Assembly: GCF_035582795.1 (NCBI RefSeq)
Contig: NC_134365.1
Span: 126,829,577 to 126,893,576 of the forward strand
DNA length: 64,000 bases
From: Mycteria americana
Taxonomy: Eukaryota > Chordata > Aves > Ciconiiformes > Ciconiidae
Direction of reading: 5' to 3'
Positions 1 through 11,687 of this stretch are shown here, in pieces; positions within the stretch are counted from its first letter, which is position 1; the number at the start of each line of letters is the position of its first letter. The position numbers and the translations under genes are program-made. The notes below the pieces were generated by a model that had not been told where the DNA came from, ran no database searches, and was given only the letters and a program-made list of their open reading frames with translations.

Positions 1-1000
1 AGGCGAAATTCATTCCTGTGCCAGCAGCCAGCACAAGGTCTGTGCAGCAGGCGTTGCATGCAAAGCTTCAGCAGGAGCAGGGAGAGCCTGGCTTAAGGCT
101 CACCATCCGTGCAAGAGGGATCTGGGGGCCAGAGGGGAACGCTGGAAACGAAATTTCAGCCAGAGCTGCTGATTGCTGCCGATCTGCTGAATTCCTCCGG
201 AGATGGGATTTTTAACCTGTTATGAGAGCAGCGTGTAGCGCACGAGGAAGTTGTCCCTGCTCTTCTGGCACCTTCCTTCCCACCCAAAGGGCACTCTTAC
301 AAAGGTCCAGCTTCTTTGAATGGAGCTGCAAAGTTAGTTTATTTCCGTTTGAACTCCTGTATTCCTGACACCATTCCCGCTGTCTCACCGATGGGTGGGC
401 AAACTTGTTCGTACCAGTGTAGTAAGAGTAAACATTTCGTATGTCGTTACCTGAATAAAAACAGTTGGTGGTCTGTTATATTTGTTTACTTTCTCAGGGA
501 GGATTGGACGACATTAGCCAATTTAAATTAGATTTAGATACATCGATAGGATTAAATTGGCAAATACTACAGTCCTGATGGACAAGGAGTTGACACAGGC
601 CCTCGGGAGCGGCATCGCCTTCTGCGCTCTGCTAACCTTGGGCCAGATGTGTCCTGAGCTGGACCTCGGTGTCACAGCATCCACAGTTAAGACTCGCTTG
701 TAATGGTTGTCAGCAGTCGCCGGAGGACCCACCGCAGACAAGGTGCGAGCCAAGGACAGGGGAACCCAGCTCCACTCTCAAAAGTGACAGCTAGGAGGAA
801 GAAAGTAGAAAAGCCCCGTGAATCAAAGTGAACCTCCACATCCCCGGGGGACCCTCTGGTGAAGGCCGTTGTGCCCTGTGGCACAGAGCGGAGCTGTCTC
901 GCTCGTCTCTCGGTTGTGATCATTTGTGTCCCACGCTGCCCGTGATCTGTGTGGCGGTGGTTAACTGGTTGGCTCGCAGGTGCTTTGAAAGGAGGCAAAC

Positions 1001-1070
1001 CTTACCACTTTCTAGGTCTCTCCATCTAAACAAGACTTACCACCTGCTAGGTCTCTCCTTCTAAACAAAG
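1001..1070. repeat. Tandem duplication, 35-bp unit, two copies
   Basis: Copies at 1001-1035 and 1036-1070 share CTTACCACnTnCTAGGTCTC and the following TCCnTCTAAACAA with about four differences. Confidence 0.8.
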
Positions 1071-2219
1071 CCGGTCTTTTCAGCCCTGGCTAATGAGAAA
1101 TCTTAGTTCCATGACTCATCGCATTTACTTCTGTCACCAAACTTTATTTCTGCTACGTCTTTTCTGAGGTGGCAAGAGATAAGCTGGACATATTCCAGAT
1201 TAGGATGTACTACTAAAAGGCATAACGGTCTATTGCATTATCATTTGCTATTTTTCCTGTCCCAGTCTTTGTTACTTACAGCATTTTGTTTGGTTTATGT
1301 CAGCTGATCTACCAGCCCTTCACAGCAATTCTCAGGTCTGTCTCTTCCCAAGAACCCCGCCATGCCTGTGAGCAGTTCAGGTTGTGTCTTCCGATATGTA
1401 TTACCTTACATATGTCAACACCTATTTTATCTATCACGTTGCTCCAAATTACCTGGCTTTCAAGTAATTTGGAATTCATCAAAACCTACTTTAAGCTTTA
1501 CTGGCCTAAAAAAATTCTGCATCTGCAAATTTCAGCGCTACTTTTTGCCTATTAAAATAATCAATCACCTGTTTCAGCACAGATATTTACAACAAGCTTT
1601 GTCTGATTGCAAGTTTATAATTTATTTCTATACTTTGTCTTCTGACTCTTTGCCAGTCTCGTACATCAAGACAGTGCCTGTCCACACAGTGTCTGAATTA
1701 TATCTTATTGTCACAGCACATTGAGACGTAATCATTTAGCACAGTGAGGAATTGCTACTGCCAACTCCATCCCAATTTATATGCGCACAGCTAGTTGTCT
1801 TTTGTTACTGATTTATCACGTTTGCCCATTTGCCTACTCCTGGCACCGTGCACTCAGCTTTGTTGTCATCATCAAAAGCCCAGAAGTAAAACCCCACTGA
1901 GCTGTGCATATTTTTACGGCAGCCTGCATGACGCAGTTTGCCGTGAGTCCAGCAGATCCTCACCCCACCAGGCACTCGGCGTCTCCTTCCTTGCAGCAAG
2001 GAAACCTTGCTTGTCCCTTTGTCTGGCCTCACAAAGCCCGAGCCTCCCTAGACCTCTCCTCCCTGTTCCCCAGTATCCCTGTGCCCATGAGTCAGCCCTC
2101 AGCCGAAGCAAAATAGAAAAAAAAAAATAAAACCGTTATTCAAAAATTAATGCCCACAGTCCATGTCCTCTCAGCTACAGGCATGTCCTACAGCGTTCCC
2201 AGCCAGAGCTGGAGCAAAC

Positions 2220-2545
2220 GCCTGCCAGAGCCAGACCTCACCGCCTGCACTTCGCTGCCTGTCCTCTGCTGCTCTGCCTGTCGCCCAGCTCCTGCCCGGG
2301 GCAGACACGAGGGCCGTACGCGTCCAGGAGGGTTGCGAGGAGCAGAGGTTACGGGGGAGGCAAGGCGGCTCTGCAGGCAAGGTGCAGGAGCCAGCCCGCA
2401 GAGCGGTGCGGGGCAGCCCTGGCTGCTGCACCCTGCCTCGGCCCCGCGCCTGCCACCCCCGCGGTTTGCTTCCTCCGCAGCCGCTCACAGCTCACCCCTC
2501 TCCAGGGGTTAACAGCCGCTGGTGCAGCCCTCGCCACAACGCCCA
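2220..2545. other. GC- and CpG-rich patch, possible small CpG island
   Basis: About 320 bp with frequent CG dinucleotides, surrounded by CpG-poor DNA. No TATA, coding exon or known promoter motif combination was recognised. It could be a promoter of a non-coding transcript or an unmethylated regulatory site. Confidence 0.35.
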
Positions 2546-2610
2546 GAGACAAGATTCTCAGAGTTGTGAGGTTTGTGTCCGCATGGCTGCTGAAATCTAT
2601 GCTATACTAT

Positions 2611-2670
2611 GGATCTATACTCTCCGTGGATCTATACTCCCCATCCCGTAGATCCATACTATCCATCCCC
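2611..2670. repeat. Short degenerate tandem repeat (GGATCTATACTCnCC)
   Basis: Three units of 17 to 22 bp, at about 2611, 2628 and 2650, share GATCYATACT. It is a small minisatellite with no evident function. Confidence 0.7.
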
Positions 2671-4829
2671 ATCGCTACTGATGGGAACAGCCCCTTCCCC
2701 GTGTTCTCATTCCCCAAGAGCACGTTCAGGGAACCAGTTTTGTCCAAAACTGACCCAGGGACAGTGGTTCCTAATCCAGCTGTCACACAGCTGTGCAAAC
2801 ACTAGCGCTAGTCCCAGAGAGAGGGAGAACAGGACCGCTACCTGAGACCTCCACCTCATTTGGGCTACAGTGCAGGTCAGGGCTGTGGTGGGCTGAAGCT
2901 CCCTGAAGATCCCACACAACCACAGCTCTGTGTTGTGTGATCCCACACGGCAAGCTCTGCGTCCGTGCACAGAATTGCGCTCCTCCTTTCGTATTAGACC
3001 AAGGCACAGCTTGCCCCTGTTCCAGCTGAAGCCAGATATAGCTCCCAGCGATCATTTTCATAGTACGTGGTCAGATCTGATCGGTTGTTAGATGTTTACT
3101 TGTTGCTCATCATTTTAATTAAAGAACATAAGTGACCAACTCAGAGGCTGCTCACGTGTTGTCTCAGGGGAGATGCGGGAGGAGACAGAAAAGCTGCAAA
3201 GCTGTCATCTCCAAAAAAAGCTGTTTGCACTAAGCAGGGCTAGTGACAAGAGTTAATGACAGAAGTCCTAGAATAAGAGCATTTTTACAGTGTGTCGTAA
3301 ACTATAGTGTAGGGCCTATTTTGCTGAAGTGTTTCTTAAATTCAATTGTTAATTTATTTGGGTCCTGAAGAAGGAGAACACCTCTCTCTGTACCTTCCAC
3401 CAGATCCACACCGGCATGAGTAGATCACACGGTGCAAACCAGCAATTGAGTATGAACTTTCCAATTTAGCTTGTCCTCCTTTCAGATATAGCAATTACAT
3501 TTCCTTCTTCTTATCTTCAGTTTAACCCATTTATGCCCAACCTGACTCATAAAATGTTAGGGGAAATAGTTGGGCTCCTAACCATCAGAAAAGAGGGAGG
3601 GGGCAGATGTTGTTTTTAACTGGGACATTTCAGTGATCCAGTTTCAAGCACAGCCAGCCCTGCTGCAGCAGTGCAATGAGGACATGGCCAAGTTTTGGCT
3701 TGGAACAGGAACAAGCAGTTGCAACTGGGGAAAGGAGGGTGGGGGAAACAAGGGGGGGGGGGCAGAAGAAGGACACCTTAAGCTTGTCTCCTTGCAAACC
3801 TATAGCCTCAGAAGAGGCATCAAGAAGCTCCTGTCGCAGGTCAAAAGCCCCTTCTTAGATGCTGAGCAAGCACGAAGTGAAATTAGCTGTTAATCCAAAA
3901 AGCAAATAAATAGGATATGCACATAAAGTAAACCATGGGATGGGTGAGTATAGTAAAGCTAATGGAATGTTTAGGTCTTTTAAAATGCCTTGGGATTCTT
4001 CATAGAGAATATAAGTTTTATGCTGTGCAAGTTAAGAATTAACTCTAAATCAGTCCTTAAAAGAAAGAGAGGTGAAGAGGGAAGTACAATAAAAATCAAA
4101 GGATGTGGTGAAGGTCAAAGGTAAGAAAAACTGCAGAAGTAATGAACTTTTTGCATTCAAGGCTAAAACTAACCACAGAGCACAAGATCAGACTGGTTAA
4201 ACTAACCACAAGGTCAACAAAATCAGGCTTTGGGCAAGATCTATTCTGTCCAGAAATATCTATTTGCCGTATTTGTATTCATCTTTATATTAGAGTTTAG
4301 AAGACCAGCTTTGCCCCAAGACAAAGAGACCTTTTGGTGCTGATCTTGTGCACCTTTACGTTTTGATCTATAGGTGCTTCTTCATCATGTAAAATCTAAA
4401 GCTTGTCCAACAGCTGGCCACTGGGTACTGGTCCTTGACACAGTTGCTTCTTAGACCTTACGCATTTTCAGTATTAAGATTATTTTGTTAAGCTTAAAAC
4501 ATTAACTACGTGTTTTCCATTAAAGTAATACTTGTGATGCTTTCTTTTTTTAAGTCATGGTGTTTATTCCATGGTTAACATCCTCGATAAAGCTCTTTTA
4601 AAAGTGTTTTGGAGATCACTGCAGCAGATTCTTCAAACTCCGTGGGTGTCTACCAGATTTGAGTGGGGGGAAAGGAAGGACCAATATTATTAGTGTTCGT
4701 GCAACAAACCCATACCTTGACTATACAAAAGCAGACATTTAGAAAGGTATGCTTGATGTAACTAGAAAGTATTTTTTTCTTACCCAAACTAGCCCTGTCT
4801 TCTGAAGCTCACACTGGGGCAGCAGTGAT

Positions 4830-4965
4830 TTTATTTGTGATTTTATTATTATTAATTTATATATTATAAATTATATAAAATTATATTAAAATTATATTAA
4901 AATTATATATGTGTGTTATATATTAATTTATTATTATTATTTAATTTTTATTTTATTAAATAGCA
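4830..4965. repeat. AT-rich low-complexity tract
   Basis: About 135 bp composed almost only of A and T, with TTATTA and TTATAT repeats. It has no coding potential. Confidence 0.85.
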
Positions 4966-5925
4966 GTGAACAGGCTATTTTCTTGCAAGGCTTCATATAC
5001 TCCAAAGGAGGAAGAGCAGTGTTCTGGAATAAGAAACTTTAACTCAGTTGATTTGGTTCCTCTTGAATTTGTGACAACAAAAATTATCAGGGGAAAACTC
5101 AAAAATATTTTAAGAGCTAGCAGCCAGATGTTGTAAAGACAAGAATTAGCTAAAATGCGCAACAACCCACTTCAAAACTGGCAATGAAGTTCCCGAGTCT
5201 CGGCTGGCCAGCATCTGCTGCCTTTCTAGCAAAAGTTATCTTTATTTACAGTGATTCTTCTTACCCTGGACTTCATATTTCTTTCCAAAAGAGAAAACAA
5301 TGTAAGACTCCACAAGATAAGCAAAATAACTGATAGCTACATTTCACAGGAGGTTACTGGCAGTAGCTGTAAATTTAAAGTGAAAAAAAAGGGACATAAA
5401 GCCAATGTTCTTGTTAAACACCAAGTATGATCCCTAGGAATGCAACACAGGGGCAGAATTCTGAGACCAAGAGATGATATCCAAAATCAGGTCACTTCTT
5501 TTTTCTATTTACTTTGACCACTTGTCCTTTCTAATTCAATAGCAATGGTCATAGAGCATAGAATACAGTTGCACGAGTGAAGAGCACTGTGTTAACAGGT
5601 ACCATACATTAAAACAAATTGCCTTCTCCCAGAACCTCAGATGCTTTGGTCTGAGAACACCAGCTCTCTGAATAAGCTTCAGTCAGGAGGTATATCCTAC
5701 CACCAGGCAATTCGTCAACATCTCTCCCCACTGCTTCAAGTAAATGCCCAGCACCTCAGGCTGAGGGCAGGACTGAAGAGTGCCCGCATCACCCTCCCAG
5801 ATGGGGCTTTGCTGAAAATGTTCGTAGTTAGTCCAAACAGACACCGGTTTGGCAGATGTTTGCAGCCGTTTTCCATGCCTTCCAGATTACAGGCAGTCAA
5901 TGCAATCAAAATCAACCAATCAGTC

Positions 5926-5941
5926 AAAAAAAAAAAAAAAA
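5926..5941. repeat. A16 homopolymer
   Basis: Sixteen consecutive A in intergenic DNA. It is not preceded by a polyadenylation signal in the expected position or by recognisable retrocopy sequence. Confidence 0.8.
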
Positions 5942-8900
5942 TTGTTTGAAGGTTTCCTCCTAGCTCCCACCCCAGCTTCTGCCTGACCTGGGACAGGGGT
6001 ACAGAGTCTGTGCAGGGCAATGATTTTGTAACCTGGGACCCACTGAAAGGGTATCATGGGTGAGAGCTAGAACGACGTCCTCCCCCATGCATGGAATCAC
6101 ATCACTTCACCTGAAGGACATCCACATGAATACCAATGGAATGCTCACCCCATCGCGGCCAGGCCATTAGGGGTTTGCCCTCACCTGTGCGTGGAAGATG
6201 TGAGTGCAACTGCATCATTGTGCTTTTGTGGGAGCAGCATCAGGGAGCGTGGCGGATGATGTGGCCCTGAGCAGTGATGAAGTACTCCTTGTACTCGTGA
6301 TTCCTCCCTTCTGCTGCCCTCTTGCCCCAGGACAGCCTCAGGCCCCGCAGCACTGCACCCTCCTGGAGCAGAACCTGCTTTATGAGTACCTCAGCCCATG
6401 GCAGAGTGACATAGACATCCCAAAGCCAGCGTAAATTAAGACTGGCATCTCAGCTGGGCTTGACCTGCAGTGCTGTGACATCTTTGGAGGGGTCTCAGTC
6501 ACAAAATAGCGTTGATCTGTGAAGTGACTCTGAGCCATGGACTTGCAACAAGCAGCAGCAGGTTTACCAGCTGAAGCACGGTTTTGCGGCAAGAGTGCAG
6601 TCCAAGAAAATAAAAAAGTCAAACTAATCATGCAAAAGGCAGATCCCTAATTTAACTTGTTTTCTAATCAAGAGATTCAAAACAAAGAAAAAAAAGTAGT
6701 TACGAGTTGCCATCACCCATGTAACCAGTGAACTTTGCTAAGGCCTCAGAAACAAGGATCGTGAAAGAATGAACCGGGCACTTCAAGTCTAATCCAAGGG
6801 TTCACAGCACTGGAAGTCCTGTCAGGGCTGCTGAGCAGCCATACTTCGCTGTCCTCCCCAGAAGGCTGCTGCTCTTCCAGGCAAGCGCACGCAAAAGGCA
6901 ATGCCCGAGCTGAGCAGCGAGAGTTACGAGGAAGGAGCGACACGGAGGGGACGGGAGCAAAGCAAGAGCAATGCACAGGCTCACGGGCTTCTCCTGACCG
7001 ACTCGGAGCACTCGCACACCAGGTGCTCCATACCGCTGGAAAACACACTTCGCTGATCCCTCAGCTCGGAGGCAAGAGCAGGATTTCAGAGCAGGAGAGC
7101 ATGAAGTCTGTCCCTGCCGCTGCAGGGAAGCTGGGAGCCCACTACGTGCAGCGCGATGCCAGCCACGCACTTTCTGGGCAGCCACAGCTGTATTACAGCA
7201 GCACAGGGAAAGCTTTCTGGGGCGAGCAGTTAGGGTATTTGACTACCAGAGACATTTAAATCATCGATGCCCAAAGCCGCTGGCCCTGTTGTCACACAGT
7301 AAAGTATGATATACAGCCCCCTTGCCCATCACCTGACAGCGCAATCTCTGCTAAAAACCTACATTTTAAAGTGCTTCACCTTCAGATCTGCCATTCTTGC
7401 AGATAAAACAGAAGCATCTTTGAAGCACTAATTAACTTGAAAGCCATACTCAATAACTGCACAGCCAGATGATCTTCAGCTTTAACGTATTTCAGCGCAG
7501 AAAATGAAAATGTGGGTTATAAAAACAATTCACTCACGAGGCATCCGTACTTATAGGAAGTGAAATACAACCATTTGTGCCCGACGTCCTACCATCTGTG
7601 CCAAGCCTATTGATAAACCTTCCCTGACAGGATGAAATACTGCTCCTGTAAAGGCATCCTTAACATAATACGCCTCTACAGCATTGGGCTGGACTAGGTT
7701 TGAAAAACAGCCTTTTATAATACACAGATGAATTTAGCACTTAAGAAGATTAATGGATTCATAAATAGCCTGGAAATCTAAACTCATTGAATTTAGTTCA
7801 CGGAACAGGTCAAATAAGCATTTATCAAACCATCTGGCATCTTTCGTCCCTGGGGGAAAAAACTGGTTGAGCTACGGATAGCTGAGGAGCCATCGCAACA
7901 GGGAGGGCTTGGTTTTCCCTGGACTCGGCTGTCCTCAGAAATCACTGGTGCTAATTAGAAGGAGGTAGATCTTTTGGGACAGAGTGCTGCAGACCAAAGC
8001 AGGCTGCCCCAAGGCACGGGTCTTGCAGCCTCTGGAGATGCCGCCTTTTTGCTGGCAAAATGTGCAGGCAAAAAAAGCAGCTTCCCTGTTTCGTGCAGCA
8101 GCTGCCCTGGGAGGTCAGGGGCGCAGAGCCATTTTGCACGTGAGCGCATGTTGGCTTTCTCCGGAGCTGTCTACCCTACGGGCTGTGGGACCGGCTACGG
8201 GGTTGTTCACAGATGTGCTGGGGTGCCAGTGCTGCGTGGGGCCGAGGGCATTAACTCTCGCTCATGGCTGGCCCAGCCCGGCTGCTGTGAACAGACCCGA
8301 CGCAAGGCACCTTTGCTGAAGCACTGAGCCCTTTTTGAAAAACTTTATTTCCCCAGTTCTCCCAGACAATCCCAGATGTAAGAGGGCACAGGAGCTGCTA
8401 AGAAAAGGTCTTCGTGCATGAATTTGTACATTACCCACCATTTTTCAGCTGCTCTATGCCCGAAGGCCACCTTCAGCTGGCCTGTCCTTCGCACACGTTT
8501 TTGGGTACTCACCGGTGTGTGACCGGGGGAAGGGGCAGAGGCAAGGGCAGCTCCTCTCTGTTGGTTTTAGCCAACGTGCCGTCCGTACTGAACCACCGCC
8601 TGAGCAAAGCACGAGCCAGGGCGGCTCCCCCTCTGCCACTGCTGCTCCAGCACCCGCAGGGACCAAGCTGGGGCAGGGGCGGAGTTCACGTTTGTGTTGA
8701 ATTGCTCATGAAAAGGCAGGGGTTGGGGGGGGGAAAGGTTTAGGAAAATGTTTGAAAGATTTTTTAAATTCATTTCCATTTTTATTCCTATTTCATGATA
8801 TTTTAGCAGTAATAAATGGTTGTATATGTTGTATCATTTCATATGAACATGTACATCATAATATGATAAACCATGTATAATGATTTAATATAGTTAAAAT

Positions 8901-10268
8901 ATCACAGAAGTGTATTTCTATATAGTCACTTATGTTTTAAAGCGTTGCTACTTAACACAAATGTAAGTATGGTCACGTTCTAAGTTAAAGAGTCTATTCT
9001 TTATGCTGCAATAAATAGCTTGCCATTTGCTCTAGACCATAAAAAGGACATTCATGTACAGCCATTTGAGTAGCCTACAAAAAATCATCAGAGTAATTCA
9101 AGGATCTCAAAAAAAATATGGGTTTTGAGCAGTGAATTTATTTTTGTGAGCAAAATATCAAATTATTTTACTAATGTGCTCAAATACATAAAACACGATC
9201 ATTCTTTCTGGTCATATTAGCAGCTTTCACTGAAGATTTCAAAGACAAAACATGTGAGGTGCCATATAAAACAAAATGACGGTATAGTTGGCTAGTACGG
9301 CATAATATGACACACTATGTGGCACACATTAGTGGTGGAAATACAAAATATTTAGTAGGGCCTGGTTGCATTTGTCATCACCATGTTCTGGCCCTGCTGT
9401 CATGCCATGAAATAATCTACAAATAAAAACAATATATGCCTTGAAACAATATATTCATTGAAAAATAAAAACACATTGAAACAACGTTAATAAGCTGTTA
9501 AGCTTAAATAGCTTTGCCTCAGAGAAGAATGTTTTGACAAACGTGGGCCCGTCTGGTTCTCCTGCACCTGTGCCAGGATAGCAGGGGGAGAAAGGATCAA
9601 AATCCTGTCTGTAGTCATGGCCAAAACACTGTCCCCATCCCAGACCCTCCTGGGGCAGGCACCCTCCTCAGATGCTGTTCTCCTGTTGACGTGGGTAGTG
9701 CTGCATCCCTGGACCCTGCCCAGGACCGCCCCGCTCCCTCCGCACACGCTGGTGGAAATCAGGAATAGTTCACCAGCCTTCAGCAGCACCCGCCGCGGGT
9801 GTGGGTGTCCGTGGGGATATAAAGACAGGGTCTGGTTTTGCTGCCTCATCTTGCTCTCATAAAGTCGATGGTTGGGTCGACCGGAGTTGGTCCAACGGAA
9901 TAAACAGCACCACACCGCCATCCGTACAGACCCCTCTTCCCTTCGCTCCCAGCAGGGGACTTCGCATGTCTCTAAGCGAAACTCAACCTCACTGAGATTC
10001 TTTCATTGCTCTTCTTCCACACTGCTCTGTGAGTGTCCGGGAGGCTCTGAGACCCCACAGGGCAGGTTTCTCACCTGGAGTGGGACCGGTCCTTGAACCA
10101 GATCCCACCAGCTCCCAGGAGAATCTGGAGCCAGAGCCAACCAACCTGCCCAAGAGAGTTTGGAGCCAGATATGTATCCGAGGCCCATCATACGAACTTT
10201 TCCTAATGACTAGGTAGGTATGGGGACTAAACGCTTAAGCAGGACCCATGCTCCGGGCAGCCCTTGGG

Positions 10269-11687
10269 CTATTTGATCTGCAAAACAACCGCTGTAAAAA
10301 GTGCTGGGAGGTAAAAAGAAGAGGCAGCTTCAACACTGTCTTTCTCCACCCCAGAAGAAACGCCATCAGTCAGTCCATCCAGCTGTGTGGTGTTACCGAA
10401 GACTTCAGTGGTGTTTGCCACCTCTTCGGGAAGGCCCATCTGGAGCAAGAGTTTAGAGATAAGGCTGTTGAACTTGCTCTCCGTGGTAGACCAAGGCTCT
10501 TCACTTGGGGTCGGGCCTTCGGACGTAACATTTAGCTCCACTGGGTCAAGACAGTAACCTTCTGGTGATCTCTCGTAGAGCACGTCCATCAGGTCAATCC
10601 CGGCTACTGAGGAGGGAGAGGCACAGGGAATATCCCTGACGAGCCTGTAATTCTCCATCCACTCCTTCAGCCACTCAATGCGGCAGTCACACTCCCAGGG
10701 GTTGCGGAAGAGGTACAGCCGCCCCAGGAAGTACACCGGCTGGAAGACAGAAAAGGGCAGGGTCGTCAGGTTGTTGCTGTTCAAGTGCAACGCGACCAGG
10801 CTGGTCAGGTTTTCAAAAGCCCCCTCCTCAATGTAGTTGATCCTGTTGCGGTCCAGGTAGAGGACCTCCAGCTCCCCCAGGTCCCTGAACCAGGTGTTGG
10901 AAACATTCCTGAGGAAATTCCCCCCCAGGTTGAGCATCTTCAGGCACCTCAGGCCATCGAAGGAGTTTTCTGGAAGCTCACTGATCAAATTGTCGTTCAG
11001 GTACAGGTACTCCATCTTCTGGCAGCCCTGAAAAGCTCGCTCATGAACGACATTTATCCTGTTGTCCTGCAGATTCAGGTACTTCAGCTTGGTCAGGCCC
11101 TGCAGGGAGTTATAGGCCACCGCTTCAATCCTGTTTCTCTCCAGGTAAACATGGGTCAGGTTCTCCATGCCCCTGATGGCACCTGGGATCCTCCGGAAGT
11201 TGTTCTGGAAGCAGAAGAGCTCCTGCAGAGCCGGCAGCTCGATGAAGATCCTGTCCGGGATGTTGAAAAGGTTGCAGTCTGCCAGGTCCAGCTTGACCAG
11301 CCGTCTGAGGGCAGTGAAAGTCCGTGTGTGGAGATAACGAATGTACTCGTTGTGGGCCATCTTCAGCTCGGTCAAGCTGGGCAGCCCCTTGAAAGCCCCT
11401 GGGGTGATGAAGGAGATATTGTTGTGGTTGAGCGACAGGGATTTGAGGGAAGGCAAGGTCCCGAAGGCCCTCTCGGAGAGGAATTTGATGCTGTTTTTGT
11501 CCAGGTTGATAGAGGAGGCTTCGCAAGGGAACTCACTAGGGATCTGCCCCAGACCGGCACGATCGCAGAGGACGGAGCAGCTCCGCTCCTGGGTGCACAC
11601 GCAGTTGGCAGGGCAGGACCGCACGCAGGCCCACACCGCGTGGACATGGGGGACCCAAAGGATCACTGTCAGGGAGGAACGTGCCAT
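10269..11687 (-). CDS. NYX: NYX, nyctalopin (main coding exon)
   Basis: A 472-residue leucine-rich-repeat protein, close in length to human nyctalopin (481). The order is a hydrophobic N-terminus (about 6-20), an N-terminal cysteine cap (C21, C25, C29, C31, C37, C41), about eleven LRRs (roughly 57-327), a C-terminal cap starting NPWECDC (329-335; further Cys at 355 and 379), a Thr/Ser-rich stalk, and a short hydrophobic tail (about 457-470) compatible with a GPI anchor. N-glycosylation sequons are at N90, N176, N261, N293, N306, N386, N425 and N432. Nyctalopin sits on retinal ON-bipolar dendrites and is needed to localise TRPM1 in the mGluR6 pathway; loss causes congenital stationary night blindness. 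The stop TAG is at 10271-10269. The start is uncertain: the in-frame ATG is at 11687, but a good acceptor (TTCCTCCCTGACAG) ends at 11666, and human NYX has its start codon on a separate short exon. If that holds, the exon is 11665-10269 and the first dozen residues lie elsewhere. Confidence 0.95.
   Translation of the reverse strand: MARSSLTVILWVPHVHAVWACVRSCPANCVCTQERSCSVLCDRAGLGQIPSEFPCEASSINLDKNSIKFLSERAFGTLPSLKSLSLNHNNISFITPGAFKGLPSLTELKMAHNEYIRYLHTRTFTALRRLVKLDLADCNLFNIPDRIFIELPALQELFCFQNNFRRIPGAIRGMENLTHVYLERNRIEAVAYNSLQGLTKLKYLNLQDNRINVVHERAFQGCQKMEYLYLNDNLISELPENSFDGLRCLKMLNLGGNFLRNVSNTWFRDLGELEVLYLDRNRINYIEEGAFENLTSLVALHLNSNNLTTLPFSVFQPVYFLGRLYLFRNPWECDCRIEWLKEWMENYRLVRDIPCASPSSVAGIDLMDVLYERSPEGYCLDPVELNVTSEGPTPSEEPWSTTESKFNSLISKLLLQMGLPEEVANTTEVFGNTTQLDGLTDGVSSGVEKDSVEAASSFYLPALFTAVVLQIK
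11666..11679 (-). other. Candidate splice acceptor of the main NYX exon
   Basis: The minus strand reads TTCCTCCCTGACAG, then TGATCCTTTGG. The residues after it (VILWVPHVHAVWACVRSCP, if the upstream exon ends in G) line up without gaps with the human protein just after its coding-exon junction. The upstream short exon was not identified. Confidence 0.5.

Larger units (their letters stand above)
1..10268. other. Intergenic region downstream of NYX
   Basis: No protein gene recognised on either strand. It must contain the NYX 3' UTR just below 10269; minus-strand AATAAA signals are at 9142-9137 and 8786-8781. From 8750 to 9480 the sequence is strongly AT-rich with several AATAAA motifs on both strands and sharp borders to GC-richer DNA, which would fit a 3' UTR of NYX or of a convergent plus-strand gene (CASK in the human order). 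The remainder is unique sequence with the small repeats listed separately. Confidence 0.6.

Noticed and set aside
2163-2651. 162-codon open frame on the plus strand
   Set aside because: It coincides with the GC-rich patch, where stops are rare, and the translation is low-complexity without any recognisable motif.
1-10268. Terminal exons of CASK on the plus strand
   Set aside because: Expected from the human gene order, but no guanylate-kinase or SH3 coding sequence of CASK was found in any frame.
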